A stretch of 64,000 bases of DNA from Daucus carota subsp. sativus (taxonomy: Eukaryota > Streptophyta > Magnoliopsida > Apiales > Apiaceae): NCBI RefSeq assembly GCF_001625215.2, contig NC_030383.2:13900779-13964778 (forward strand), given 5' to 3'. Every line of letters starts with the position of its first letter. Position 1 is the first letter of the stretch. The notes beneath the pieces are model-generated. The model worked only from the letters and a program-made list of their open reading frames with translations, ran no database searches and had not been told where the DNA came from. This document shows positions 12,300-23,614 of this stretch, in pieces. A program made the translations under genes and the position numbers.

Positions 12300-13002
12300 A
12301 TACAGAAGTTCAGAAAATCAAATGCTGGCTGCGAGTAGTTAGTTTGTTAATCTTGAACAATGTTAATCAGTGCCGAGTCATCTTTTGTCCAGGAACCGCG
12401 TGACTAACTAATTAGATTTCTATTAAGGGATGGAGAACAGTATAACACTGAAAGATCAGGAACCGGTGTAATCATGAGGAGCTTTTATAGAAAGAAATTA
12501 TTTAATTCAGAAGGAATCTAATTCATGGACGATTTTCCATCAATTAGTTAAGGAGCATGCAATCCGGAAGTGTCAGCCTGTGACCTCTATTTCTAAAGAT
12601 GAAAGAGTGTAAAACTCAAAACAAAAAGTTCTTAGCAAAGCATAATGTATATTGTGCAGCAATCGTTATACATACATATTGCAGGGTTGAGAGCTTGCGC
12701 GCAAGTTCCCCTCCTTCCCAGTGGACCATCTTTTGAATTCGAAAATCAAGGGATTCTGCTAGTCTCTATAATTCAATATAAACTATTATTAGGACAGATA
12801 AAATTTAACTAAATGCAAGTGCAATAACTGGAAATCAGCTAAAAAAGTGCAATAACCTTATTGCAATTAAGGTCAACATCCCTATGAGACATCATAACAT
12901 TCACTGCAGGAAACATAAAACATATAAAAAATTAAGAATATGGAAAACATCAAAAACATCAATTAAATCAGCCAACATAACAACAATATATAATTCTCAA
13001 AC
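12300..13002. other. Spacer inside unit 2
   Basis: No recognisable exon, RNA gene or transposon terminus was found. The composition is mixed AT-rich, like introns of the captured fragments. Confidence 0.35.
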
Positions 13003-13287
13003 TCAACCACAGGAACTAACCTTCTTCTCTGCTACATCCTCAGGCACATCATAAAATAAATCATAGCATAAGATCCTAAGTATCCCAGCAGTATTTGATC
13101 CTGAGACCATATTTTGTCTATCAACATTAAGACAAAATTCCACCAATACTTTTATTTCAGTAGTCGAATCAGCGCTTTCCAGCCTATCAAGTTCTGAGCT
13201 ATTAAATTTAGCACTTACCGCGAATATTTGATTATTCTCAAGTACCACTTTCCGAGAGTCCTGTATTATTGTTTCTGTATTCTGCAT
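13003..13287 (-). other. Unrecognised open frame of 94 codons
   Basis: An open minus-strand frame with fairly normal amino-acid composition (ELDRLESADSTTEIKVLVEF region) is more protein-like than its surroundings and could be another captured exon. I do not recognise the family. There is no upstream promoter or matching neighbour exon, so expression is doubtful. Confidence 0.3.
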
Positions 13288-13693
13288 AGCTTATGTTAGA
13301 AAGACTCAATTTTTACCTAAAAACTATTAAAGAATGAAAGCCAAATCTAATTCCTAACTATGATCAAAATAAAGTAGTAATTACAAAATACATAAGGATC
13401 AAGTGTGCTGACCACTATCAGAATCTAATTCCAAGCCAGGAATGGAGTCATCATCAATACTCGAATAACCTAATATAGTTACACAGTGAATGCTCCCAGT
13501 GCTATAAAGGGTCTAAAATTTGAAGCAGAGTTAACAGACAGGCAGAAATTTGTACCTTTAGCCATAACTCTAAATTGTGAGGGTCTGGCATTGTAGACTA
13601 AGGAAGCTGTAGTAGAAAACAAACTTGTCATGGTCCAACGACATAAATTAATATACATGACCAATTTCAGTTACATTTGAATCTTACATATAC

Positions 13694-13757
13694 CTGATGC
13701 AGGATTGAGCAGGATAGCCTGTGTAAGGTGCTCCATCACTTCGCTTCTCATATTCAC
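13694..13757 (-). pseudogene. TPR exon fragment, Hsc70-interacting-protein-like
   Basis: The minus strand reads VNMRSEVMEHLTQAILLNPAS, flanked by AG before and GT after. HLT(E/Q)AILLNP is the TPR segment seen in plant Hsc70-interacting protein (HIP/FAM10). A possible next exon (SLVYNARP...) begins near 13607, but its match to the family is weak. With only about 21 residues the assignment is tentative. An Hsc70 partner next to a J-domain fragment may be coincidence. Confidence 0.4.
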
Positions 13758-13799
13758 CTTGGCAACATGGTGCCATACTTAGATACTAAAATTTATTCA

Positions 13800-15160
13800 A
13801 CCTAGCATAGAAATTCAATTGCTAATTTCAGTTTGGCAGTCCACAAAAATAAGAATATATTATATCCTCATTAGGATAAGGTATCTAGCAATACTTTCAT
13901 CATCTTGCAGTTATTTGTTAATGTCTTCATTCTGATTTGAACTGTCATGAAAAAGCTTCCTTATCGTATCTTGGAAATTAGTTTCATAAATCCTACTGTA
14001 TAAGTTTGGCTCACAGGCAAAAATATTTAGCGCAATTTTACCTCTTTTAGATAGCTAAGTAACAGCACTACTGGCAATGTTACGTATGTTACATAGCGGG
14101 CTCCTTGATTTGGCAAAAATATATTGAACTTTTAATAACAGAAAGTTTAACTATACCTCCATTTGATAAACTGCAATTACTATTATCCAAGGTCACAGGA
14201 GTTGCATTTCATTACATCCTATAAAGTCTTAACGAATACAAAAACATAGAAATCTGATGATACCATGGCTATCAGGGGTGACTGGAGAAAGAGAAAAGGA
14301 AAATATGTTAATTGAATTTCCCGAGATATTTTCTTCCTCTCCAAATTTCTTGCGCTTCCTAACACTCTATAGTTTGTAACCTAATAGTTATAGCTAAAAT
14401 CAGATAATTTGATAAACAGAAATCCGAATGGCAAAAATGGCAGAAATTATACCTTGGATCATATCATCAAAAGTAAAGAAGTGCTATGATCTGGTGGAAT
14501 CTTCTTCATGCTACAAAAAATAGAGGTCACGATTAATAAAATATTATGTCTGAAAAGAAATGACATGGAAAGAAAACATTTCATCAAGATAAACACAATA
14601 AGGGCTTATCAAACTCATTGAAATACATTGGACATGGTCTGAAAGTGAAAGATTGCGGCATATACAAATTATGCATGTAATGTGTATGCAGTAATCGGCA
14701 AGTTCAGAAAGACATATCAACACGATAAATTCATCAACTTTTTCTCTCAGACATATTATCAAACACATCCTCCACAAACTTCTAAATACAAAACAAATAT
14801 AATATGAAACAATAATCATCAAGTTTTAAAGCTTACAAATCTTGCCTCGTATATTGATTTGTTGAATTTGTCCATCTTACTATCACAAACCATCAATCAA
14901 ATAGGTCTTGTGCTTGGTTTAACCTGCAATGAAGAAGAACAAAAAAATGAATAAATATAAGATAAAAATCTGAGAGAGAAGATAAATTATATAAAAATTA
15001 GAATGATCAATTTTATATTTATCTCAATCCATCGAACTGCTATTGTATGCACCTGCAATAGAAGTAAACAACCATGATCAGTAAAATAAGATGATATACA
15101 TTTGATAGAGATAAGAGCAGTAGAGAGGAAAGAGAGAAATGATTTAGGGGAATGAATAAT
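13800..15160. other. Right half of unit 2, no gene recognised
   Basis: AT-rich sequence with a minus-strand exon-like island near 14740-14790 that resembles the FV..FDDM islands of unit 1. From about 15170 the sequence follows the right part of unit 1 (6820 onward and 7840-7965) in a diverged form. Confidence 0.35.
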
Positions 15161-15486
15161 TGACAGTCATAAGCTTTTCAATTTGAAATTCAAATTGTTA
15201 ATGAATGAAAAAGTACCTGCAGTCGGCCGAGGGTTATCGTTCGGAGGAAGCTGGGACTCGGTTTGAATTAGCAGGAGTGTACATCCATCCATTTAGGAGT
15301 AATAGCTGTAATGTCAGTGCACGTGAGTAGATATAACATTAGTTCCCCACGTGCAGAAGCCAGGTGTCGACAGCAGAAGAAGGAAGATTGAGTGGCAGCA
15401 GCTGTAATTATAAGAGTTTTTTAGGCTAGTTTCAAAGCAGAGGGTTAGTACTATGCAAAAGAGGCATTAGCAACTATAATATACAT

Positions 15487-15487
<1 letters not shown>

Positions 15488-15528
<41 letters not shown>

Positions 15529-15530
15529 TG
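15488..15530. repeat. (AT)n microsatellite
   Basis: About 20 AT dinucleotides start at the right border of Helitron unit 2, so the element either inserted into an AT repeat or the repeat expanded beside it. Confidence 0.9.
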
Positions 15531-15949
15531 ATAACCTCACTTCGGTTAAGTCTGTATACTAAGCAGGATATGAGCATGGATTTGACAGACACAGTGAAAT
15601 ATGTTTTTGAGATATTTTAAACTAATAGAACTCAACCCTCCTTTACAATAATGATATACTATTGCACAGTAACATGAAATCGGGGTTTAAAATAAAAACT
15701 GAGCACACTAACCCATATATAATATAATACACGATGAATACTTTTTATTCTGATATTTTACAAACTCATCCGCTAATTGCAAAATCATGTCAAAGAATCA
15801 AGTAAGGCCTCTGTTAAAATCGTAAAATCATAAAATATTGATTACAAAATATAATACAAAGTCACAGAGTACTATAAAATATTTAATGATATAACTAAAT
15901 CATAAAACTCTGAATTGTTACGGCCAGTTACACTTGCTCTAAAATATAA
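15531..15949. other. Spacer between Helitron unit 2 and pararetrovirus
   Basis: AT-rich and non-coding. The left limit of the viral sequence is not marked by any repeat; viral coding similarity begins at about 15950. Confidence 0.4.
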
Positions 15950-16093
15950 TTTAATCTAGGAGTAATCGAATATGATGTTAGTTATCAACTATTATTAGGA
16001 ATGGATTTTCTTAATAAAATTCAGTATAATATAACAAACGAAGGAATAGAGATAAATGATCAAAATAAATTACGATTTATAGAAAGAATATGA
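15950..16093 (+). pseudogene. Caulimovirid movement protein, C-terminal end
   Basis: An open frame without a start, ending at TGA 16091-16093, contains an LLLGMDFLN segment. This fits the C-terminal part of plant pararetrovirus movement proteins (30K family), which modify plasmodesmata for cell-to-cell spread. The N-terminal two thirds are missing because the viral copy starts here. The stop overlaps the next ATG as ATGA, the compact overlap typical of caulimovirid polycistronic RNA. The order relative to the following ORFs supports the call more than the short similarity does. Confidence 0.55.
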
Positions 16094-16319
16094 ATATCGA
16101 AAAAGAATTAAATAATAAAGAAAAAGAATTGACAATTATAAATAATATAATAACAGAAACATTAATATTATCTCAAGAAAAATACTTAAATATTTAGAAG
16201 AAAAAAGACAGCTAGAAGACCAAATAAAACAGTTAAAAGAACATATAAACAAACCTAAGAATGAAAAAATTTGGATCGTTGAAGGAGAATGGAGTAAGCG
16301 AATATATAAAAATGAGTAA
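16090..16319 (+). pseudogene. Pararetroviral coiled-coil ORF (ORF2 position)
   Basis: Starts at ATG 16090 and is rich in Lys, Glu, Asn and Leu, predicted coiled coil. The frame is broken near 16195 by a TAG and continues in another frame (EEKRQLEDQIKQLKEH) to TAA 16317-16319, which overlaps the next start. In caulimoviruses the ORF at this position encodes the aphid transmission factor, but I see no motif proving that role here. One small indel accounts for the break. Confidence 0.45.
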
Positions 16320-16570
16320 CTCAAAGGAAAGAATAAAAGATATTTGGAATGAAATATTAGTAAAAGAAGGATTGAAAACAATATTAACAAAAATAGAGGA
16401 AAACCAAGAAAAAAGTAGACAGATTATTAGAGAGGAAATAACAGTTTTATGGAATGTATCCGAAGTACCTACCTTTAAACAAATACTAGGAAAGTTAACA
16501 GCAATTCAAAATTGTTTAGAACAAAAGGAAGAAATATTGGAAAATGAAGAAAAACCAGAAGTAGTGCCTA
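16312..16570 (+). pseudogene. VAP-like ORF, 5' part (split by Helitron)
   Basis: The ATG at 16312 overlaps the upstream stop. It encodes a coiled-coil, Glu/Lys-rich protein, as expected for the N-terminal tetramer-forming region of caulimovirid virion-associated protein. The viral sequence stops after A 16570, where the Helitron 5' end TCTATATAAC begins. The rest of the ORF lies 19.8 kb away at 36399-36529. The two parts are in register and total 130 codons including the stop, the size of a caulimovirus VAP. Confidence 0.6.
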
Positions 16571-16600
16571 TCTATATAACTCTTAATACATGCTAGTGAA

Positions 16601-17470
16601 GGCTCCAAAATACTCCTAATAATACCCACTAATTTGCCTGACCCGTAACCCGTTTACCCATTTACCCGTATTAACCGCCTAATACGACCCATTTGCCTCA
16701 GATTTTGAATTGCTCCATCCTCCAAGACGCTATCATCACGCAGACTGTTACATACCCAGTCTATCATCCTCCAAGACTCCTCACTCTGTTCTTTATTTCA
16801 AAATCATTATCAATCTCCAGATGATACGAGATCAATGGCCTTGGTACCTATCAATGACCTAAACTATTCACATTCAGTTCTGGCGAATCAACTTCCCTAA
16901 TCTACCCATGAAAGAACGGGTAATCAGGTCGGTGTGCTTTCAAAATTTAAAATTAATATCAGTAATATCTCGATCGATTTCAAGATCTTTTCACTTATTC
17001 GATCGCCTTGCTAGGGTTTATACTTTGGTGTTTCGTCACTTGCTCTTTCAGCCACTTCATCTCTCCGCTCTCTCTGCAAATGAAATGGTAAGCTTTTTCA
17101 TCATCAATCTGTGTGTATGTGTGCGTCCTTTTCTAAATTGTTTTTCATTCTTTAGTTTTGCAGATGGAATTTTGTTTTGTTTGTTCATAATATGTTTGTG
17201 CGTCCGCATATGATTCATGATTTTTGATTAGGTGTGGTTTTTGATTAATCAATGATCAATGATTTTTTTATCAGCATGTCGATGAATACGTTATTTATTT
17301 TGAATCAAAGTTGTGGTTTTGATTCTGCATTTTAAATATTCGATAAAAGTTCTGAAAGAATTTTATGTTAATTGTTCCTGAATAACTTCATCACTTTGTT
17401 TGCTTGAATATAAGTCGATTCAAATCACAGGACTTGCACCAACTTTGGATTCTTTTTAGAGACAGGAGTT
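16601..17470 (+). other. 5'UTR-like region and first intron-like segment in Helitron
   Basis: A CCCGTTTACCC-type repeat cluster (16630-16670) is followed by a pyrimidine-rich, 5'UTR-like stretch with AGGGTTT, then an ATG directly before GTAAGC near 17083, which looks like a short first exon and an intron start. The phrase TCAATGGCCTTGGTACCT occurs here (about 16833) and again at about 17663. It looks like the 5' part of a captured host gene, not identified. Confidence 0.35.
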
Positions 17471-17504
17471 TATTTGATTCATTTTATTTCACTTTTTTAA
17501 TCAG

Positions 17505-17764
17505 TGGCGGCGGAGAGGCTCGGGGGATAATTCTCCAGAGTCTGATCAAATAAGTGATGGTCAGAGTTCGAGTAACGAGGTACAGGAAGTTGCTGTTGAT
17601 ACATATCGAATTACAACTTTACAAGGCTTGGCTTCACGTTGCTGCGCTAACTTGGGTAAGGATCAATGGCCTTGGTACCTGTCAAAACAGGCTACACAGG
17701 ATCACCTATGGCGGTATTCGTTATGGCGTGGTCATCCATGGGCAGGCCAGGTTATTTGATAAAT
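17505..17764 (+). pseudogene. Captured exon-like frame, family not recognised
   Basis: After a CAG acceptor, the plus strand is open for about 86 codons to TGA. The start is Ser/Gly/Asp-rich (RGSGDNSPESDQISDGQ) and the end Trp-rich (KDQWPWYLSKQ, LWRGHPWAG). The composition and bordering splice-like signal suggest a real former exon. I do not recognise a domain. It lies upstream of the trehalose-phosphate synthase fragment in the same orientation, but need not come from the same gene. Confidence 0.4.
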
Positions 17765-17982
17765 TAACATCTATCTACAAAAACATATGTTAATTATCTT
17801 GAGATAGATTTTGTTTGATATGATGGGTTTGTTTTTGAGTGTTTTATTCGGACGCCTTCTCTGCTTTTACACTCCTTCATAACAGTAAGTGGTTGTCACT
17901 CTGCATATTAAGCGGTAAAAGTCAGTAGTAAAATATACTGCATGTATTCGTCCTGCATGTTAGTTATATCAGAATTTATCAG

Positions 17983-18110
17983 ATGTTCACCCTCGCTGAG
18001 TGGGCAATCCGCATCAACCCCTGGAATGTTGAGTCAACTGCAGAGGCAATGAATGAGGCAATATTCATGGCTGAATATGAAAAACAACTGCGACATGAAA
18101 TACATTATCG
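17983..18110 (+). pseudogene. Class II trehalose-6-phosphate synthase fragment
   Basis: The plus strand encodes AIRINPWNVESTAEAMNEAI, then FMAEYEKQLRHEIHYR. This matches the conserved region near the end of the synthase (GT20) domain of plant class II TPS proteins (TPS5-11 type), just before the phosphatase-like domain. The family continues with VSTHDVAYW after HYR, but here similarity stops and unrelated sequence follows. An AG lies before the open stretch. Only about 35 residues remain, so it is a non-functional captured piece. Confidence 0.8.
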
Positions 18111-19830
18111 GTTTAATTATACTTTGAGTTTCTATATCATATCTGCATCATGGGTAATTATACTTTCATTTTCATACATCTCATCGGTTTAATTAATTGC
18201 AGTTAACATGTTTGTTTAAAGATTTGAGAGCTTTTTTTTTATATTGTTTCGATGATTAATGTTAAAGACGAGCATCCAATTTGTGATTATGGGTTTAGTT
18301 GTGATTGAGTTCTTCATTTTGATCGGTATGTTTCGGTCAGATTTTGCCAAAAGCGGCCTACCTACAACAAGAAACTGTCCAAGGGATTTCTTTATTTTAT
18401 ACGGGGTACAGGCTCTTACCGCAGTGTGATCCCTCTCCTGGCTCATAGTTATTGCAGTGGTATGACCTCTTTGTTTATATAACACGTATACTGTGTTATA
18501 GTTAGTTTTTATTTTGTTTTTTCAACCTACTGTTTGATATAAGTTCTGAGAGAACTCTCTATTATTTTTCTGTGTTCAACTTCATCGCTTTGATTCTTTG
18601 AATACAATTTGGCTGTATTTATATATACAAGCATAATCACTGTCGCATTGTATACAACCTGCCTAAGAAGAGTTTTTGTGTAAAGAATTAAACCTACATG
18701 AAATTTCTCAGTTCTTCACCTGGACAGATGAGTGTAGGCAGAGATAAAAGGTATTTGGTTTGCTCCCCAATTGTTTCAATTTTTTATATCTGTAAACTGT
18801 AGATGCATTTGTTCTTCTTGGGACTTTTTCTATACTCATGTTATCTCGCAATACATTTCGCGATACAAGTTTACTTTTAGTCGGGCACTTAATTAGACTT
18901 TTGCATATAAGACAACAATTTTGCAAAATATATACAATAAAGAAGAACACGCCGTAAGAATATATAAAATATGAAAGTCAAGTATATCTGGTATGGTAGC
19001 TAATCTTTGTGAAGGGTATGGTAGAGACTAATAGATATAATTTATTGGGATGTAAGGGAGTAAGTTGTGCAGATGTTTGTTTGGACTCTGGCTTCCCAAC
19101 TCAATCATTTCAACTGGAGAGAAGATGAAGTGTTATCGAGATGTGCTGAGGATGTTCGTGGTGGTTGTTGGTCCGATGCAGCTCTATTTCTTATCGAAAC
19201 GTGAGGATGTGAAGCCACCATTTCTTCCACGGAATCCTTCCCGATAGACAAGTGTGTATGTTTCCTGTTTTCTATATATACCAAAACTGCAGATACTTGA
19301 AAAGACAATGATTATTCTTCACGTATATGTGTTCCATAATCAGTAAGTAGTTAATCCGTTAAATGGCACAATGTTTCCTGCGTTGTGTGATTTTGTATTA
19401 TTTTACTGATTTATACAGAGTTAATTTTCAATGTGACATGCTGCGTGTACCAATTTTCTGTAATACTTAATATATATCTGATTTTTTTTAATGGCATTTG
19501 TAGGATAAACATGTCTAGGCAGTAACTTAGGGAATGCATTTTGTGGTTTTAATTGTGAAAGCTGAAAACGTAAATTAAGTATGTTCTAAATCAGTTGATA
19601 TAGAATCTCCACCATCATGTAAGCATCTTTCTATTCTCAAAATCATTCTGAAATGCAGTAGCTTCTTAAATTAAGTTTGATACCCGAACAGAATTCATAT
19701 AGGCATTGTCCGAGGATGCAGCCGTAAAAGATAAGGGGGACTGAATGACTATGTTTCTTTGATTCAGTGTCTCATCTCTTCCGCTTCTAAGTTTTCTTCT
19801 TATATTTTGTAGCAGCTTTTTTAGCTTATA

Positions 19831-19909
<79 letters not shown>

Positions 19910-21572
19910 AAGCTATTTTATGTTCATGGATCCAATTTAGATCTAAAGTAGCAGCTATCCATTATCAAATAAGATATATTTTTCATCTCATGAAAGGTTG
20001 CATATGGAACTTCTTGAAGATCAGTTACAAAAGTAGGAGTTGATCAAGTCCTCTCATTTCGGGTTCATTTTCTTGAGTACTATTGGGTTTATTGAGTCAT
20101 CTCATTTTGAGGTTTTGAATGTTTCATGTTATTTCTTTGCATTCACTAAGTGTGTTCTTATTATTTCATATTCCAATTTGTTTTGCTTCACAGTGGATTT
20201 GTCAAATATTTATGGTGGTTCATTCCACGAAAAATGGAATGGACTTGGCAACTTGATAGGCAAGAAAGTTGTTGCAGCAGTGGGCCTTGGTAAAATGTAG
20301 TTTTTTTTTTTTTTTTGGTGTAAACCTCTTTTCTATGAAAACGTAGCTACATTAGAATTGTCATTCAGCTGTTTTATTTACTCTAGATTACATTGTAACA
20401 CTGGAAAGTAATGAATTTGTTTACACTTATGATAACATGACAAAAATAGTGCAGGGCCATAGGAACCATCATTCTACTTGGCTACAAAAGGTGGAGTAGT
20501 ACTTCTACAAGGGATGATCCCAAACACTGACATGATCATAAGGAGCAACTCAGTATCAATCCAGCTAATGAATTCACCTGGTGCTCCAATTAGTCAAGTT
20601 GGTAATGTTATATGTCAACAGAATGACAACCGTACAACACTGTACATGCATTTGTGGAACCAAGTAGTCGTTGTTGTCATGTATGCAAGGTATACACGAG
20701 TATAATGAACCGTTTATTTGTAGGTTTATATGTTGGATATACCAGAACCATAGAACGCACTTGATAAATCACAAGCCAGATCTAATTTCTATCATAGTAT
20801 ATTATCATATTCAGAGGTTTACTATTATCTAAGATAATGACACTTAAAACTATGACATGTTTTTAAAGTTGATTATTAGTTCTGTTTATAATTTTAATAA
20901 TGTATTATATATTTTTCGGCTATGTATCAAGGACTTAAGTCTTATACAGGTCGTAAATGGTAACAAACATAGTGCATTTATAATTCTGATGTAATTCTGT
21001 TATTTTTTATGTTAGGATTGTCAATCATTTGTGATGAAACGATGTCATTGGATGAAACATTATACTCATATCTTGAGGTTGGAGCGCCTCTAACAGCTGG
21101 ATGTGAAAATTGATCGACTTTTGGTCTTTGCTAACAAATTTAACAAAATTCAAGGTATGTTAACTAATTAAGTAATTAAGCTTAATGTTTGCTGTCTTTT
21201 TATCATTTTATTCCTTCTTATGTACCGTTAAAATAAGAAGTCATACACTTTCAAGCCATGAAGTCACCAAATAAACCTCTGCCTCTTGAAAAGAGAAAAG
21301 CTTAAGGAAATGCTCTGCCGATGGGTATATATATTTGTGTGGTATTTATTTGTTATAATATTATAGTAAATGGAGGAAATACTATAATCCAAACAAGAGA
21401 AGATAGATTCTAAAAGCTTACAGGGTTCTGTTTCTTTTCGATTTTTGCTGCCGAAAGATAGATTTGATTTTGAATAATTGTATTGGTTGTTAAAATCTGA
21501 ATATTAGATGGGATCTAGACTTATATTATCACCACAACACTAACAACTATTGATGTAGGAATATAATCATAT
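18111..21572 (+). other. Helitron interior with unidentified exon-like islands
   Basis: Several islands follow an AG and keep an open plus frame for 30-70 codons: about 19071-19200 (WTLASQLNHFNWREDEVLSR), 20191-20292 (an IYGGSFHEKWN to KKVVAAVGLG segment before GTAAAA) and 20470-20705 (LATKGGVVLLQGMIPNTD). None was assigned to a family. A run of about 37 TA dinucleotides occupies 19832-19906. The rest is AT-rich and intron-like. Confidence 0.35.
19832..19906. repeat. (AT)n microsatellite
   Basis: About 37 AT dinucleotides without interruption, the longest such run in the window. Confidence 0.95.
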
Positions 21573-21577
21573 TGCTC
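21573..21577. repeat. Copia target-site duplication, left (TGCTC)
   Basis: TGCTC directly before the left LTR recurs at 33211-33215 directly after the right LTR. A 5 bp duplication is the standard Copia integrase footprint and shows that both ends belong to one insertion. Confidence 0.95.
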
Positions 21578-23603
21578 TGTTAGGTCCCGATACGATTGTA
21601 GAAGGGGGGGTTGAATACAATCGTCACAAAATTCGCGCGGAATAAATCTGATTTAAATATAACTGGATAATCAGATTTTAATTAATTAAATAAACAAGGT
21701 TCAAGTAAAAAGTAATTTAAACTTGAAAGTCGTTATTAAATTAATTAAGGTTCAGTTTTAATGTCCACTAAATATTCTAGAATAAATTTGACAGGAAGTA
21801 TTCTAATTTAGGGATTAAAACAATCGAGTGATCAAAGCACAGAAAACTGTGGATATAACAAGCAAGTTACGAACAACTTGAAAGCTTAACAATGCTTTGA
21901 AATCAAAGAGATGAACACTTGAAATGAAGAATGAATGCCATATATATAGGCAAAGCATTGTACATGCAAGACAATCACTAGACAAGACAATTACAAGCTA
22001 GCAAAGACAATTACAAGAAGGGTAAGACAATCTAGGCTTGGGCAAGACAAAAAGGGGCAAGGGAAGACAATCACAGATTGTCTACCAAGCTTTAACCAAG
22101 TCAGAAAGACAATCAAAGGGAAGGGAAGACAATTGCACTGCCAGTAAGACAATTGCAAGAATCGGCAAGACAATCCAGGATTGTCTTGCACACCATCCAC
22201 TTGACTCGGCAAGACAAGACAATGAGATTGTCTTGCTGTCTTACACATGCCTTCGGCAAGACAATTCACAAGAATTGTCTTGCACACCATTGAACTACTG
22301 AAATGAATCGGCAAGACAATTAAGATTGTCTTGCTGCCACCAACCCATTTCGCCAAGTCGCTGAAGTTTATTAACTTCCGTCTTTTAGTCTATTTCGTCT
22401 TATTATAGCCCGCTCCTTAGAAATGCTTTTAATCCCGCACAGCTTATAACCTTTAATTAATAAATATTTAATTTAATCCAGAAATTATATAAATAAATAT
22501 CTAACATTATTAGACATTTATAAATATAATTTTCTAATTAATTAAAATATTTATTAATATAAATAAATCCTTACGGCCCAAGTTGCGGTCTCTAGAGGGC
22601 CGGGAACCGGACTCCTTTTGCCTTGCAAATAATATTTTAATTCCATCCGGGGTTCCAGCTTTAAGATTATATCACTTTCCATAGCGTTGGTGATAATTCT
22701 TTTTCCTCATAGTCAGACAAGTCTAAGATTCGGTCTCCTGTGGGTCTGGAACCAGATCCCTTTTGCTTTGAAAAATATAAATCAATTCCAACCGGGTTTC
22801 CAGCATTAAGAATATATCACACTCCATTGCGTTGGTGATAATTCTTTTTCCCATAGCTAGACAGGTCTGAGCGGCGGTCTCCTTGTCCTTCCTTTTGGCC
22901 TTCTTTCTTTTGCTTTCTTTTTGTAAATTAATTCTAAATCAATTAACTTATTAATAAACTTAATTATCAAATTAATTCTAATTGAATTAATTTAACAACT
23001 AAATAAATTAATAGAGATTAATTATTTAACAAAGAATTAATTAAAAACTCTATATTCCAGAAAGCAAATGTCTTGAGCCTTCATCTTGATTATCACTCGG
23101 CTTGAACGACCACCTTCCTTTGATGTTAAATATTCAATATAAATAGCTGACACACAAATGTACTGTCTGGTTCATCTGTGCCTAACTAAAATGAATATTC
23201 TCCATCAATTAAACATTTGAGCTGTGGTCGGGTCTTCGAATCTTTGTCTTCTAGTTCTTCTTCATTTCAGTACACATATGGAATCTCTGATGAAATAAAT
23301 ACTTGAATCTTCATACCTTCCGAACTGCTACACAGTTTATTTGACACTGAGGCTTGATCATATGAAATGAACTTCTTCCAGTGGCTTGTAGCTGATATCT
23401 TGGAATTCTTTTGACATTCTGATTCTTGTATCTACTAGACTTTCTTGAACTGATTCCAACTAAACTATCTACTATCTACTGACATAACTTATCAGAGACG
23501 ATTCCAGGTTGAGTTACAAGTTGAGTGGTTATCAGACACTAGTTGAGTTATCACTGGTTGTACAAAATAGGATTAGACATATACCTTTGAATAAGGCCTT
23601 TCA
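21578..23603 (-). repeat. 3' LTR of the Copia element
   Basis: Begins TGTTAGGTCC and ends GGCCTTTCA on the plus strand. It is 2,026 bp, as is its partner at a constant offset of 9,607 bases, with no indel between start, internal landmarks and end. The stretches I compared are identical. It contains the AAGACAAT array (21968-22334), a TATA box (21938-21950) and a direct repeat of period about 145 (22585-22875). Confidence 0.95.
22585..22875 (-). repeat. 145-bp direct repeat within LTR
   Basis: Two diverged copies share a CGGG(T)TTCCAGC start and a GTTGGTGATAATTCTTTTTC end; the GTTGG marks lie at 22686 and 22831. The same pair is in the other LTR at 32192-32482. In element orientation they lie in U3, upstream of the hairpin array. 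Confidence 0.7.
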
Positions 23604-23614
23604 ATCTCCCCCTA
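23604..23614 (-). promoter_or_regulatory. Polypurine tract
   Basis: On the minus strand, AGGGGGAGAT directly abuts the 3' LTR. This RNase H-resistant tract primes plus-strand DNA synthesis in reverse transcription. It appears intact. Confidence 0.85.

Larger units (their letters stand above)
7973..15489 (-). mobile_element. Helitron-like unit 2, with J-domain and TPR fragments
   Basis: On the minus strand the 5' end is TCTATGTATATTATAG (plus 15489 leftward), a typical plant Helitron start, and the 3' end is CTAG (plus 7973-7976) with the hairpin at 7984-7999. Host A and T flank the ends (7972 and 15490), as expected for Helitron insertion between A and T. It shares both ends and much of its first 3.4 kb with unit 1 but has different cargo between about 11407 and 14740. 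A second 3'-end-like sequence lies inside at 8340. No Rep/helicase domain is visible. Confidence 0.65.

Noticed and set aside
16630-16670. Telomere-like CCCGTTTACCC repeats
   Set aside because: The units are irregular and do not match the plant telomere CCCTAAA; they are part of the Helitron.
16908-17213. 101-codon plus frame in the 5'UTR-like part of the Helitron
   Set aside because: It has a Phe/Leu/Ser-rich, T-biased composition and crosses a likely splice donor; it does not look like protein.
21991-22356. Open frames of 121 and 87 codons, one per strand, within the LTR (repeated at 31598-31963)
   Set aside because: They are made of the AAGACAAT/ATTGTCTT array read in different frames and lack any upstream gene structure.
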